64,000 bases of DNA, from NCBI RefSeq assembly GCF_004193775.1, contig NC_041006.1, forward strand, positions 31,239,102 to 31,303,101. Direction: 5' to 3'. A program made the translations under genes and the position numbers. This document shows, piece by piece, positions 1-11,299 of this stretch; within the stretch, counting starts at the first letter, position 1; each line of letters opens with the position of its first letter. The notes below the pieces were generated by a model, which had not been told where the DNA came from, did not search any database, and was given only the letters and a program-made list of their open reading frames with translations. The DNA comes from Glycine soja (Eukaryota > Streptophyta > Magnoliopsida > Fabales > Fabaceae).

Positions 1-2984
1 TGATTCTTAGTATCAACAAACTCTAATACACAATCTCCCTTTAGAACATGATCTCTTAGAAAATGGTGCCTAATTTCTATATGTTTAGTTCTAGAGTGTT
101 GAACTGGATTCTTGGAGAGATTAATTGCACTTGTATTATCACATCTAATAGGTATATGGTCAAGAAGGATTCCATAATCAGAAAGTTGTTGCTTCATCCA
201 TAAGATTTGAGCACAACAACTGCCAGCAGAAATATATTCTGCTTCTGTAGTGGATAAAACAACATTATTTTGTTTCTTACTGTGCCAAGAAACTAGAGCA
301 GATCCAATGAATTGACAAGTTCCACTAGTGCTCTTTCTATCTGTTTTAGAACCGGCAAAGTCTGAATCAGAATATCCGATTAAGGTGCATGTGGAATTTC
401 TAGGATACCATAAACCTATGTTCATAGTGCCTACCAAATATCTAATGATTCTTTTAACAGCACTAAGATGTGATTGTTTAGGATTTGATTGAAATCTAGC
501 ACACATACACACACTAAACATTATATCAGGCCTGCTAATAGATAAATAAAGAATTGATCCGATCATACCTCGATATTGCTTAACATCTATTGACTGACCG
601 GCTTTATCTTTATCTAGATAGCAAGCAGTGCTCATTGGTGTAGCCATGTGCTTAGCATTTTCCATGTCGAATTTGTGGATTAACTCTTTGCAATACTTGG
701 ATTGATTGACAAAGATACCATCCTTAGTTTGTTTAATTTGCAATCCAAGAAAGAAGTTAAGTTCTCCCATCATTGACATTTCAAACTCACTTTGCATGTC
801 ATGGGAGAATTCCTTGCATAATAATTCATTAGTGGATCCAAAAATAATGTCATCAACATAAATTTGAACTAATAAAATATCATGTGATTTTCTTTTTATA
901 AAAAGAGTAGTATCCACTTTTCCTCTAGAAAAGTCCTTTTCTAAAAGGAACTTGCTTAGACGCTCGTACCAAGCCCTAGGGGCTTGTTTTAAGCCATATA
1001 AAGCCTTTTTCAATTTATAGACATGATTTGGTTTATCCAATATTTCAAAACCTGGTGGTTGTTCAACATATACTTCTTCTTGAATTAAGCCATTTAGAAA
1101 AGCACTTTTAACATCCATTTGATAAAGCTTAAAATTCATTATGGATGCATATGCTAAAAGCATTCTAATGGCTTCTAATCTAGCAACTGGAGCATATGTT
1201 TCCTCATAATCTATACCTTCTTCTTGATTATATCCTTTTGCAACTAATCTAGCCTTATTTCTAATAATTATTTCATGTTCATCTAACTTATTTCTAAATA
1301 CCCATTTTGTTCCTATGATGGGATAATTTTTAGGTTTCTCTACAAGTTCCCGCACATTGCTTCTTTCAAATTGATTCAGTTCTTCTTGCATGGCAATAAT
1401 CCAGTTATCATCTACTATGGCTTCTTTTATATTTTTAGGTTCAATCATAGATACAAAAGCCATATAATTGCATAATTCTTTAAGAGAATGTCTAGTTGTT
1501 ACCCCTTTTGAGATATCACCAATAATGTTGTCAAGAGGATGATCTTTTGAGGCTTTCCATTCTTTTGGAAGTTCATTATTTGATTTGATTTCTTCTGGAG
1601 GATCTTCATTGCTTCCTTTCCCTTTTCCTTTAGAATCTTGTCCATGAATATGAATTTGTTCTAAAGATTCTGCAATATCATCTAGCATATTCTTTCTTGA
1701 CAAGATAGCATTAGATTCATCAAAAGTAACATGAATGGATTCCTCAATATTCATAGTTCTTTTATTATATATCCTATATGTTTTGCTTTGTAATGAATAT
1801 CCAAGAAAGATGCCTTCATCAGATTTTGCATCAAATTTTCCTAGATTATCTTTACCATTATTAAGCACAAAACATTTGCAACCAAAAACATGTAGATGTG
1901 AAATGTTGGGTTTTCTACCATTATATAACTCATATGGGGTTTTCTTTAAAATGGGTCTTATTAAGGTCTTATTCATGATGTAACATGCAGTATTGACGGC
2001 TTCAACCCAAAAATATTTTGGAAGAAAAGTATCATTTAATAAAGTTCTAGCAATTTCTTCCAATGACCTATTTTTCCTCTCAACAACTCCATTTTGTTGA
2101 GGGGTCCTAGGTGCAGAAAAATTGTGTTCAATACCATGTTCTTCACAAAATGATTCAAAATATTTGTTTTCAAACTCACCCCCATGATCACTTCTAATGG
2201 ATGCAATCTTAAGATTTTTCTTGTTTTGTATAACTTTAGCAAGTTTTCTAAATGCTTGGAATGCATCACTTTTATGAGTAATGAATAATGTCCAAGTATA
2301 TCTAGAGAAATCATCAACTATAACAAGAGCATAGTAATTTCCTCCAAAACTCATGGTTCTAGATGGACCAAATAAATCCATATGCAATAATTGTAAGGGT
2401 TGAGTGGTTGAAACAATATTTTTTGGTTTGAATGAGACTCTAGTTTGTTTACCCTTTTGACATGCATCACATAGTTTATCTTTTTCAAATTTCAATTTAG
2501 GCAAACCAACTACTAAATCTTTTGAAATTAATTTATTTAAGTGATCCATGTTTATGTGAGAAATTCTTTTATGCCATAACCATGGATCATCATCTTTGCT
2601 AAGGAAACAATGATTGTTATCTAGTTTTAGGCTTAAGTCTATCATGTATACATTGTTGACTCTATATCCTACATGCTTTATATTAATGTCATGCTTATGT
2701 TCTATAAGACATTTTTTAGAATCAAATGATACTAGATAGCCTTTGTCACATAATTGACTAACACTAAGCAGGCTGTGCTTGAGACCTTCAACAAGTAGAA
2801 CATTTTCAATGGAGTTTGAAGAATTTGTACCTATTTTACCAACTCCAAGGATTCTACCTTTGTTGTTGTCACCATATGTTACATGCCCGCTTTTCTTGGG
2901 AGAGATATGTGTAAACTTTGATGCATCTCCAGTCATATGTTTTGAGCATCCGCTATCTATGTACCACTCCTTCCTCAAAGACAC
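1..2984 (-). CDS. Ty1/copia Pol polyprotein (protease, integrase, RT, RNase H), cut by window edge
   Basis: The minus-strand frame stays open from codon 2984 (just after a TAG) to base 1, about 994 codons. In order it shows an aspartic protease site [13 protein letters not shown] near 2966-2930, and an integrase with HMDLFG near 2380, SDHGGEFEN near 2200 and [10 protein letters not shown] near 2100 (the D,D,E residues). Then come KWVF and ARLVAKGY at the start of RT, the RT catalytic box YVDDIIFG near 850, and RNase H motifs SDSDFAG near 365 and STTEAEY near 245. The protease-integrase-RT order is diagnostic of Ty1/copia. I saw no in-frame stop, so Pol may still be functional although the upstream gag is broken. 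The C-terminus and the 3' LTR lie beyond the left edge. The gag motifs suggest a SIRE/Maximus-type lineage, which I did not verify. Confidence 0.93.
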   Translation of the reverse strand, partial: MSLRKEWYIDSGCSKHMTGDASKFTHISPKKSGHVTYGDNNKGRILGVGKIGTNSSNSIENVLLVEGLKHSLLSVSQLCDKGYLVSFDSKKCLIEHKHDINIKHVGYRVNNVYMIDLSLKLDNNHCFLSKDDDPWLWHKRISHINMDHLNKLISKDLVVGLPKLKFEKDKLCDACQKGKQTRVSFKPKNIVSTTQPLQLLHMDLFGPSRTMSFGGNYYALVIVDDFSRYTWTLFITHKSDAFQAFRKLAKVIQNKKNLKIASIRSDHGGEFENKYFESFCEEHGIEHNFSAPRTPQQNGVVERKNRSLEEIARTLLNDTFLPKYFWVEAVNTACYIMNKTLIRPILKKTPYELYNGRKPNISHLHVFGCKCFVLNNGKDNLGKFDAKSDEGIFLGYSLQSKTYRIYNKRTMNIEESIHVTFDESNAILSRKNMLDDIAESLEQIHIHGQDSKGKGKGSNEDPPEEIKSNNELPKEWKASKDHPLDNIIGDISKGVTTRHSLKELCNYMAFVSMIEPKNIKEAIVDDNWIIAMQEELNQFERSNVRELVEKPKNYPIIGTKWVFRNKLDEHEIIIRNKARLVAKGYNQEEGIDYEETYAPVARLEAIRMLLAYASIMNFKLYQMDVKSAFLNGLIQEEVYVEQPPGFEILDKPNHVYKLKKALYGLKQAPRAWYERLSKFLLEKDFSRGKVDTTLFIKRKSHDILLVQIYVDDIIFGSTNELLCKEFSHDMQSEFEMSMMGELNFFLGLQIKQTKDGIFVNQSKYCKELIHKFDMENAKHMATPMSTACYLDKDKAGQSIDVKQYRGMIGSILYLSISRPDIMFSVCMCARFQSNPKQSHLSAVKRIIRYLVGTMNIGLWYPRNSTCTLIGYSDSDFAGSKTDRKSTSGTCQFIGSALVSWHSKKQNNVVLSTTEAEYISAGSCCAQILWMKQQLSDYGILLDHIPIRCDNTSAINLSKNPVQHSRTKHIEIRHHFLRDHVLKGDCVLEFVDTKN

Positions 2985-2992
2985 CTACATAA

Positions 2993-4728
2993 TCAAGTTT
3001 TTGACTTAGGTACCCAAACTTTATTGGGTCCTTGTGTGTTAGTGTAAACTGAGGATCCTTTTGGGACCCATATCATTTTAATGTTGTTGTAGTTTTTCTT
3101 AAAGTAGCAAGTAGATATGCCATGTCCTTTTCTTCCACAGTAAAAACAAGTGATAGAACTAGAATTATATTTTTGTGTGGAAGTAGAGAAGTTTTTATGA
3201 AATTTTTGTTGTTTTTCAGATTTATATCCTATTCCAGCCTTATTGGAGACATATCTTTGTTTTCCTAATATGACATCTAAATTATTTTTACTATAAGAAA
3301 ATTTTGCAAGTGAGTTTTTCAGCTCTTTAATTTCTTTTTCATATTTTTCACAACAACTACAAGAATCTGATATTTTCTTGTCAGAAATAGTAGAGATATG
3401 AACTTTTTCATTTGATTTAGAAATTGAGACTTCATTTCTAAGATGATCTAATTCTTTGTTTAATTTTGAAATTTCATTTTCTAAATCTGAAATTGTTTTC
3501 TTAGAAGATGAAACTAACTTTGCAAGTTTAATTGACTCTTTATGCAAATCAGCAAATGCATCTTGTAATTCATCAAAAGAAATAGATAAGTTATTTGAAG
3601 ATGTTACCTCTTCATCACTTTCATAACTTTTAGCCATTAGGCAGAGGTTTATCTCTTCATTTTCTAAATCTTCAGAAGATTCCATATCATTTTCATCCCA
3701 TGTGATGTATGCTTTCTTCAATTTCTTTTCACTAAAATTTTTCTTTTCAGACTTCTCTATCTTTTTTCTTGAAGATAGGACAATCAACCCTCAGATGTCC
3801 AGGTTGATTGCACTCAAAGCACTTTGGAGTAGAGGATGAAGTTTTTGTCCTTCTTTTAGATTTAAAATTGGGTCGCCTTTGATTTCCTCTTACTTTAAGA
3901 AACTTGTTGAACCTTTTTACAAAAAGGCTTAGATCATCATCTTCATCTAGATCAATTTCCTTATCACTTTCTTCTTGGATTGAAGATGAGGCTTTAAGAG
4001 CAATTCCCTTCTTTTTCTTGTCATTTTCTTCATGTTGGCGTAATCTCAATAATTCCATTTCGTGTTCCTGTAACTTTCCAAATAGAGTAGCAAGAGTCAT
4101 GTTAGATAAATCTCTTGATTCAGTAATGGCTGTTACTTTAGGTTGTCATTCTCTGCTTAAACATCTTAACACTTTGTTTATGAGATCTTCATTTTGAAAC
4201 TCTTTCCCTAAGGCTGCAAGATGATTTACTATATGTGTAAACCTCTTTTGCATGTCTTGAATGCTTTCATTTGCATTCATCCTAAATAGTTCATACTCAT
4301 GAGTTAATGTGTTTATCCTAGATCTTTTAACATCTGTTGTCCCTTCATGTGTTACTTGTAAAGTGTCCCACATTTCCTTAGCACTCTTACAATTTGAAAC
4401 CCTGAAATATTCATCCATTCCCAGGGCAGATGTAATTATATTTTTGGCTTTTAGTTTATATTGTACTCGTCTTCTATCCTCCTCAGACCATCTTTCTCTA
4501 GGTTTTTCTATTGTTGTGCTTCCACTTGTTGTGCTTCCATCTATTGTGGTTCTTTCTACTGTCGTGGGTATATAAGGCCTTATTTCTATGGCTTCCCAAA
4601 TATTTAAGTCTATTGCCTCAATAAAAATTTGCATTCGGGTTTTCCAGTAGTGGTAATTCTCTCCATTAAAGATTTGGAGGTCTATTGATTGAATTTCCTT
4701 CTGGAAATAAGAAGTTTGCTGAGGCCAT
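2993..4728 (-). pseudogene. Copia gag, broken by frameshifts and a TGA
   Basis: Gag packages the element RNA. The likely start ATG is at 4728 (MASANFLFPEGNSIN). The frame shifts by one base near 4677 and continues as a UBN2-type gag (GENYHYWK, then RMQIFIEAIDLNIWEAIEI). A TGA at 4146-4148 replaces the expected Trp after CLSRE. A zinc knuckle CFECNQPGHLRVDC (CX2CX4HX4C) lies near 3790-3830. A second frameshift near 3770 leads into a Lys/Glu-rich coiled coil and a second Cys/His motif, CFYCGRKGHGISTC, near 3130. The frame ends at 2993 in WVPKSKT; WVP motifs of this kind are typical of SIRE-like gags. Gag is therefore dead while Pol downstream is open, so any mobility would need Gag supplied in trans. 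Confidence 0.88.
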
Positions 4729-4764
4729 TATTCTTGAAGCTTCTAAACTTTATACAAGAATGAA

Positions 4765-4776
4765 GCTCTGATACCA
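4765..4776 (-). other. Primer binding site of the copia element (initiator tRNA-Met type)
   Basis: On the minus strand the sequence TGGTATCAGAGC lies two bases inside the LTR end. It is the standard plant copia primer site, complementary to the 3' end of initiator tRNA-Met, and it fixes both the orientation of the element and the inner boundary of the LTR. Confidence 0.9.
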
Positions 4777-4778
4777 CT

Positions 4779-5858
4779 TGTTAGACAAGTGGCCTCAGAT
4801 ATCTTAAGAAAGGGGGGTTGAATTAAGATATTACAAACTATTTCCCCAATTAAAATTCTATTTCACTTTCTATTCAAGTTACAAATTCCCTTAACAATGA
4901 ACTTCTTAAATATCGATTCAAATAAAAAAAATCTGAATATAAATATAAAACAATAATAAATAAAAGAGTTTAAGGGAAAAGAAAGTGCAAACTCGGATTT
5001 ATACTGGTTCGGCCACACCCTTGTGCCTACGTCCAGTCCCCAAGCAACCCGCTTGAGAGTTCCACTATCTTGTAAAATCCTTTTACAAGTTCTGAACACA
5101 CAAGGACAATCCTTCTTTTGTGTTCATAGTTCTTTTACAACAAGAGACCCTCGGTCTCTTAATCCCTTAGAGAATTAGAAAGAAGAGAGGAATGAATCTC
5201 TCTTGAAAGAGATAGATTTTACAATCTGAGCACTCAAATGATTCCTTAATGAATTGCAAATGTATTGGCCAAGGAATTCTTAAGAGGATAAAATGATTTT
5301 GCTCTTTGAGAGAATAAACACTTTTTGTTCTGAAAATCTCTGAGCAAATTCGTGTTCTAAGTCACATATATATAGACCATTGGTGGTCATGTAAAAACCA
5401 TTTGAGAAGTTGACTCTTAGAAATATTTTTCTGAAAATCTTGTCTGGTAATCGATTACAGGATTTGTGTAATCGATTACAGCTTTTAAAATTTGAATTAA
5501 AACGTTTATTAACTGCTGGTAATCGATTACCAATATTGTGTAATCGATTACACAGTCTAAAATTTGAATTCAAATATTTAGTAGCTGTTGTAAATCATTT
5601 TTGGTCACTGGTAATTGATTACATCCTCTGGTAATCGATTACCAGAGAGTAAATCTCTTGAAAAACACTCTTTAACTTAAATTACTTGGTCGAACCTTTT
5701 GCTATATCAATTAGGAATTCCCTTCCTAAAATACTAGTGATCATCTTGATGTTGTGGCTTGTATTCTTGAATCATTGTCTTGAATTTAAACTTGAAAAGC
5801 TCATTTGCATCATTTGCATCAAATCATCATCAAAACACCAAAGTCATTTGCTTCTACA
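4779..5858 (-). repeat. 5' LTR of the minus-strand copia element
   Basis: Read on the plus strand the LTR starts TGTTAGACAAGTGGCCTCAG, next to the primer site, and ends CTTCTACA at 5858 (1,080 bp). It carries a TATA-like box near 5370 and six copies or near-copies of the palindrome GTAATCGATTAC between 5445 and 5645. Its outer edge meets unrelated gypsy 3' sequence. The target duplication cannot be checked because the other LTR lies outside the window. A diverged relative is the solo LTR at 46708-48073, which shares the GTGGCCTCAG start and the same palindrome family. Confidence 0.85.
5366..5374 (-). promoter_or_regulatory. TATA-like box in copia LTR
   Basis: CTATATATATGTG on the minus strand lies inside the 5' LTR, about 590 bp from its inner edge. 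It is the best candidate for the core promoter that would drive gag-pol. Confidence 0.5.
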
Positions 5859-6196
5859 AAATTATGGTCATTCCGCACACCTTTTCGTCGTCCAGAGGTG
5901 GTCGTGTCCGGTGGCACATAGAGACAAATTATGGTCATTCTGTGTTTCGCCGCCCAGGCTCGATCGTGTCCAACAAAACGCAGGGACAAATTATGGTCAT
6001 TCTACGTCTTGTATCAACCAAGAGGAGCAAATTCGACTGTATCAGGATGATATGTCAGTACTGATCGTTTTCAAATTTTTGCAGGTTCCACTGGCAAGGA
6101 GGTTCACTGGCCGAATGGTGTTTCGCTCGAACGAAATTAGTGTCTTATCTTTACTTCCCTTTTATCTCCAATAAAAGACAAGTAAAGAGGGGCAAC
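5859..6196 (+). other. 3' internal end of a Tat/Ogre-like gypsy element, with short repeats and polypurine tract
   Basis: This gypsy remnant lies between the copia LTR and the gypsy 3' LTR. The string AAATTATGGTCATTC occurs three times (near 5859, 5929 and 5989), marking roughly 60-70 bp tandem repeats with diverged spacers. Just before the LTR, GTAAAGAGGGGCAAC (6182-6196) is the polypurine tract that primes plus-strand synthesis. I recognise no conserved protein domain here; this is the post-pol region. The copia insertion has separated it from the rest of its element. Confidence 0.7.
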
Positions 6197-6288
6197 TGTC
6201 ATACCCTAATTTCGTCCGGGGACCATCCGTTGTTGGGATGGGACCCTCGTTTGACCACTTCGAGGTACTTGGCACCCGTCGTTAGGCA

Positions 6289-6530
6289 ATTCGTGAAGTT
6301 TCGTGACGTGTCGGAAGTCAAAAAAAGGCATTGTAGCACAATCCGTGAAGTTCCGCGACATGTCGGAAATTAAAAGGAAGTGTTAGTGCGTAATCCGCAA
6401 AGTTCCGTAACATTTCGGAAGGCAAAGAAAGGATGATTATGTAATCCGTAAGGTTTCGTAACATTACGGAAAGAAAACAAGCATCGTTACGAAATTCGTA
6501 AAGTTTCGTAACATTACGGAAAAAGAATCA
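6289..6530 (+). repeat. About 52-bp tandem repeats in the gypsy LTR (five copies)
   Basis: Five diverged units each contain a core like AATCCGTAAAGTTTCGTAAC followed by ATTACGGAA and an A-rich spacer. Each core is an imperfect palindrome (TTCCG and CGGAA arms). The related LTR at 54744 has about four copies (54833-55020). They lie upstream of the TATA box, where LTR enhancers normally are. Confidence 0.75.
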
Positions 6531-6689
6531 CCAAAAAAGGTAGGGGTGTATTTAGTAAAAATGGGGGTGCAAATAGCAACCAGGCCCACTTGGGCCTTCC
6601 AGAAAATTCCTCCAGAAGGCGGTTGCTTCTGGAGGAAGCAACCTAGCTCGCCTGGGCGAGCAGGGTGGCAAGCATCTCCACCATTTTTC

Positions 6690-6697
6690 TATAAATA
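6690..6697 (+). promoter_or_regulatory. TATA box in gypsy 3' LTR
   Basis: TATAAATA followed by GGGGGAGAAG. The same context (CTATAAATAGGGG) recurs at 55191-55198 in the related LTR, which supports a conserved core promoter. From a 3' LTR, transcription would run outward into the CACTA transposon and its captured gene pieces. Confidence 0.7.
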
Positions 6698-7983
6698 GGG
6701 GGAGAAGTGAAGAGGAAAATTGTTCAGCCCTCCTGGTAATTCGAGAATCACTTGAAATTAGTGAAAAAAAATTGGTTCCGTGAAGAAAATCCAAGCTGAG
6801 GCGCTTCCGTAACGTTTCCGTAACATTTCCGTGGGTGATTTCGCGAAGATTTTCAACCGTTCTTCAACGTTCTTCGTTCGTTCTTCATCGTTCTTCGGTC
6901 TTCAACCAGTAAGTACCCAAAATCAAACTTTTCAATTCATTCTATGTACCCTTAGTGGTCCTCATTTGTTTTCACGTGCTTTTATTTTCATTTCATTTAC
7001 TTTCCGTACCCCATTTTGACGTGCTTTAGTCATTTGCTTAAGTCATTTTCTTGCCTAATCAAAAAATAAAATAAATTTTCACCGATCATTTGAATTGTAA
7101 TATCCGTTAATTTCTGTTAAAATGAAATCCAACCGTTCGGTCGTGCCGTAACTACGTTGGAAACCAAAAGAGGTAAAATAATAATATAATAATCAAAAAT
7201 ATCTTTTAGTAAAATAAACCAAAAAAAAGCAATTGGACATTTCTCTTTGGGATTTCTCTTTCTTGATTGAATCGACTAATAACCAAAGTGAAACTAATGC
7301 TAAAATCAATTCATAAACCAAACTTTTATCATCACCTAAAAAAGCCATTTTCAAAGGTCCAATGCCTTGAAATGGTCTTCTCCGCTTTCATTTGTTAAGT
7401 GTAGATTTCTAAAAGCCTAAAATCAACATGCAACTTTACTACCTCTTTCAAAAAATAAAAGATATCATTAATGGTCCAATGCCTTAATGTCTTCTCTCTT
7501 TTCAAAAGAATTGGAAGTTTGTTTAATGGTCCAACGCCTTAAATGACCTTTCATTCAATAAAAACATATCTTGCAAAAGGGATAAAAACAACTTAACCAA
7601 ACACTTTGTTCACAAAGAACTACGTAGGTCTGATTTCCTTATCGCAATTAAGGAATACGTAGGAGCAAGGGAAACACCCTCGTCGACCGCAAAAAAGGAT
7701 AAAAAAAATAAATAAAGACGTAAAGGGAACATAAAATTGAAGTCATGTTTGCACATTTAATTAAAGGTTGTCGTCTCTCGTGACGGACGCGTGGGGTGCT
7801 AATACCTTCCCCGTGCGTAAATACAACTCCCGAACCTTTCACTTAAAGTTCGTAGATCACGTCTTTTCCGGTTTTTCCGACGTTTTCCTCAAATAAACGT
7901 TGGTGGCTCCGCACGTATTCCTTTCTTGGAACACTCACCCGCGAGTCTCGCGTCGCCCTCCCGCCAAAGGGTAGGTTGCGACA

Positions 7984-8172
7984 CATCGGTTTTCAAAAAC
8001 CGATGTTAACATAAATACGATAACATCGATTTTCTTAATACCCGATGTTATACACAATGAACTACAACAAAAAAAGTGTATGCATGATGAACGTTGACAT
8101 CGGTTTTGTAGTAAAACCGATATTAATGTTATAACATTAACATCGGTTTCAGTAGAAAACAGATGTCAACGT
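7984..8172. repeat. Left subterminal repeats of CACTA element
   Basis: Three or more hairpin units made of CATCGGTTTT, a short loop and AAAACCGATGT, for example at 7985-8006 and 8098-8170, match the array at the right end of the element. One unit runs into the gypsy LTR boundary, so the gypsy element landed inside this array. Confidence 0.8.
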
Positions 8173-8199
8173 TGATGTTACATGGCATGGGGGATTCAT

Positions 8200-8969
8200 G
8201 CTTGGAATGATTGGAAGATACCACAAAACCTTCGCTGGGGGCCCTTATTGGAGTTTTCATCAGAACTGCTTTCCTCTTCATCCTTCACTTTGTACCGTGA
8301 AGTCCCACAGATAGGGCATTTCGACATTTCTTGGAGTTCATGCCTGTAGAGTATGCAATCATTAGGGCAAGCATGAATCTTCTAATACTCCATACCCATC
8401 AGACACAATATCTTTTTCGCCTTATAGTAACTTTTAGGCAACATGTTGTCCTCTAGAAGCAGATTGTGCACTACCTCAAGTAGTGAGGTGAAACTTTTGT
8501 CACTCCACTCATACCTGGCCTTCACATTAACCTGACTTAACACCGCAGACAATAGGGTTAAGGAATTCTTGCACCCCGTATACAAAGGCTTCTTTGAATC
8601 ACTTTGCAATCCTTCATACACAGGGGCGTGTGCTTGTTGGAAAGACTCTTGTCCAAGGTCACGAATCATGTCCTCTAAGCGATCTCCCATTTTTACATCA
8701 AACGGTTCAGATTGGGACCCACTCTGCATGTCTGCGACTTCACCATGCCATATCCACGTCGTGTAATTCTTCTTAATCTCATCACACAAAAGATGGTCTC
8801 GTATGTCGTCCAGTAGTTGTCGTCTTCCATTCAAACAGTTGATGCAAGGACAATAATATTTTCCTTCTTCATTCGGTCGACCTCTTTTTGAAGCAAATTG
8901 CAAGAACTGTTCGATGCCATCCTCATATTTTGGGCTCATGCGACTTTCATTCATCCAACTTCGATCCAT
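8200..8969 (-). pseudogene. CACTA transposase (TNP2/TNPD) N-terminus, truncated
   Basis: TNP2-type proteins cut and move En/Spm elements. The ATG at 8969 begins MDRSWMNESRMSPKYEDGI, the start of the transposase-associated domain, with the Cys pair YYCPCINCLNGRR at residues about 38-50 and ITTWIWHGE-like YTTWIWHGE near residue 70. A TAG follows MGMEY at about 8382. The same frame then resumes with KIHACPNDCILYRHELQE and KCPICGTSRYK (zinc-binding pairs), as in full-length TNP2. It then runs into PAKVLWYLPIIP near 8200 and is cut off before the catalytic domain, so it cannot be an active transposase. Confidence 0.9.
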
Positions 8970-9012
8970 CTAAGCAATTCCATGCATGAAAATCTCACTT
9001 TTTTATTTATAG

Positions 9013-9216
9013 GAGTGACAATTGGAACCAAAAGGGGTGTTCCAAATCTGATTTTGCTATTGAGGGTGGCAATAGGAACCAAAAGCCATGTTCCAATTCT
9101 GATTTTGATATTGAGAGTGGCAATTGGAACCAAAGGGGGTGTTCCAAATATGATTTTGCTTTTGAGAGTGGCAATTGGAACCATAGGGGGTGTTCCAATT
9201 CTGATTTTGCTTTTGA
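9013..9216. repeat. 51-bp tandem repeat, four copies
   Basis: GGAACC recurs at 9024, 9075, 9126 and 9177, exactly 51 bp apart. Each unit holds GGAACC followed by about eight bases and GTTCC, so each can form a small hairpin. The array lies just upstream of the transposase start codon, between it and the kinase-like fragment. Confidence 0.85.
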
Positions 9217-9243
9217 AAGATAAACAAATGACCTGAGTAACTA

Positions 9244-9435
9244 GTGCTTGGACAAGCTTCAACTACTTTTTTAGTGTTTGTTGCCATTTATTTGTTTTAT
9301 TGCAAGAGAAGGGTGTCAAAGTATAATGAGAGTAAAGACATTCAGAGTTCAGAACACAAGGAGGATGAGGAAATGGCTCAGAAGGAGGATTTAATGATCT
9401 TTCAGGGTGGAGAGGACCTTACAATAGGTCAATAG
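9244..9435 (+). pseudogene. Captured receptor-like kinase fragment (transmembrane and juxtamembrane part)
   Basis: The frame encodes a hydrophobic stretch (FLVFVAIYLFYC), a basic stop-transfer KRR, an acidic linker, and EEMAQKEDLMIFQGGEDLTI before a stop at 9433. As I recall, KEDL(M/V)IFQGGEDLT followed by CDILDAPGEV is typical of the juxtamembrane region of a plant leucine-rich-repeat receptor-like kinase. Here the kinase domain is missing. The piece lies in the CACTA transposon, opposite in strand to the transposase. The family call rests on short motifs; a protein search would settle the donor. Confidence 0.6.
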
Positions 9436-9980
9436 CAACCACAAGGAGTCCAATTAGGACATCCATAGTTTCAGAATATCATTTTTTAAGTTTGTTATAT
9501 ATAAATTTCACTATCATAGCTTACCCAAACAGTGACAAAGTAGAGACAAACATTGACTCTATCATAGTTTGGTATTTTTTTCAGTTCTACTATTTCTTTA
9601 TTGTTTTCTTCTTTTTCTATTCTTGTTAATCAATTTTTGCATGTACTTTCAACTGTAATAATGGGAAAATAATTTTCCTTTCTGGGTCTCTTCAAGTTTA
9701 AACATTCCTTGTTTTATTTATTCACACAATTGATCACAATGGCAAAATCCACCATTTCATTGGTTTTTCCCCCCTTGGCAAGTCAAGTTGCATACAATTG
9801 ACCCGAAGGCTTTCTTTCTTTATTATTTTTTTCTTTCACTTCAAAAATTCTATATGCTTATTTGATTACTCAATTAGCTGAACTATGCAGATTATTCTAT
9901 TTACTCTGCTTATAAAGTCTGCTCTAAGTCTAAAGTTCTCTCTCCTCTCTTGTTCAAACAAACAACTGGTTTTGTGAACC

Positions 9981-10647
<667 letters not shown>

Positions 10648-10830
10648 TGACTACAATCCCAGTCAAGTCAATTCTTTGAATCCATATTTTGTAACTCAAT
10701 ATTTTGTAATAATTCTTTGAATCCATATTAAACTGAAACAAATTATATATGCAGTCAAGTCAATTCATCTATATACTTAATAGTATTTAAACATATACTA
10801 TAGTGTGGATGACAAACTTTAATTGTACTT

Positions 10831-11028
10831 TTGCTGCATGCCAACTCGTTCCTGTGCATGAACAAACTGCTCCAACATGGAGTTGGTATAGGCAAATGAA
10901 TTTAGGGGCATCAAATCACATGTGAAGCAAGAACAAATTGGCAGAACTCTAGTGAAAGACAGAGACACCAGGGTTGGCATCAATTTAGGAGGAAAAGGGA
11001 ATGTGTTTGGGCTACAGGTTCTGTGCAT
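10831..11028 (+). other. Possible further captured gene fragment, unidentified
   Basis: This stretch looks more coding-like than its flanks. One plus frame reads CQLVPVHEQTAPTWSWYRQM, and another (from 10922) reads VKDRDTRVGINLGGKGNVF. The second peptide faintly recalls the N-terminal region of some SBP/SPL transcription factors, but no SBP zinc-finger domain is present and I do not claim the identity. A polypyrimidine tract with CAG near 11065 could be a splice site. It lies in line with the PIF and enolase pieces on the same strand of the CACTA element. Confidence 0.3.
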
Positions 11029-11299
11029 CTACAGAACTATAGATCTATCTTTTATTTTTTGCAGTTTCTGTTCTTTTAAGGAGATAGGCTCCATTGTTTT
11101 TAGGTAAGAACCTTGGGAGAACCACACCACAAAAGCTAGCTATTGTAGTTCGAGAGCCCAAGGCCTTATAAATCCCATATTGGAATCCCATACTTCCAAT
11201 GTGGGAGTCAAGTCTCATACCTTGCAATTGGATCCTAAAATAAGCTAAAAACAAATACCTTGCAAGTGTATGTAGAGTTGGTGCAGGGGCAAAGGGAAT

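Larger units (their letters stand above)
6197..7983 (+). repeat. 3' LTR of Tat/Ogre-like gypsy element
   Basis: It starts TGTCATACCCTAATTTCGTC directly after the polypurine tract and ends GGTTGCGACA (1,787 bp). The 1,655-bp LTR at 54744-56398 belongs to the same family: same start, same end, same TATA context and the same TTCCG-type repeats. Beyond the 3' boundary the sequence switches at once to ACATCGGTTTT repeats, so the element is inserted in the CACTA transposon. Confidence 0.85.

Noticed and set aside
9013..9216. Regular 51-bp repeats could suggest a CRISPR-like array
   Set aside because: The repeats are contiguous and diverged with no unique spacers, and this is plant nuclear DNA; it is a tandem minisatellite.
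10819..11028. Minus-strand 69-codon frame as a gene
   Set aside because: It is opposite a coding-like plus-strand block in line with the captured pieces and has no motif of its own.
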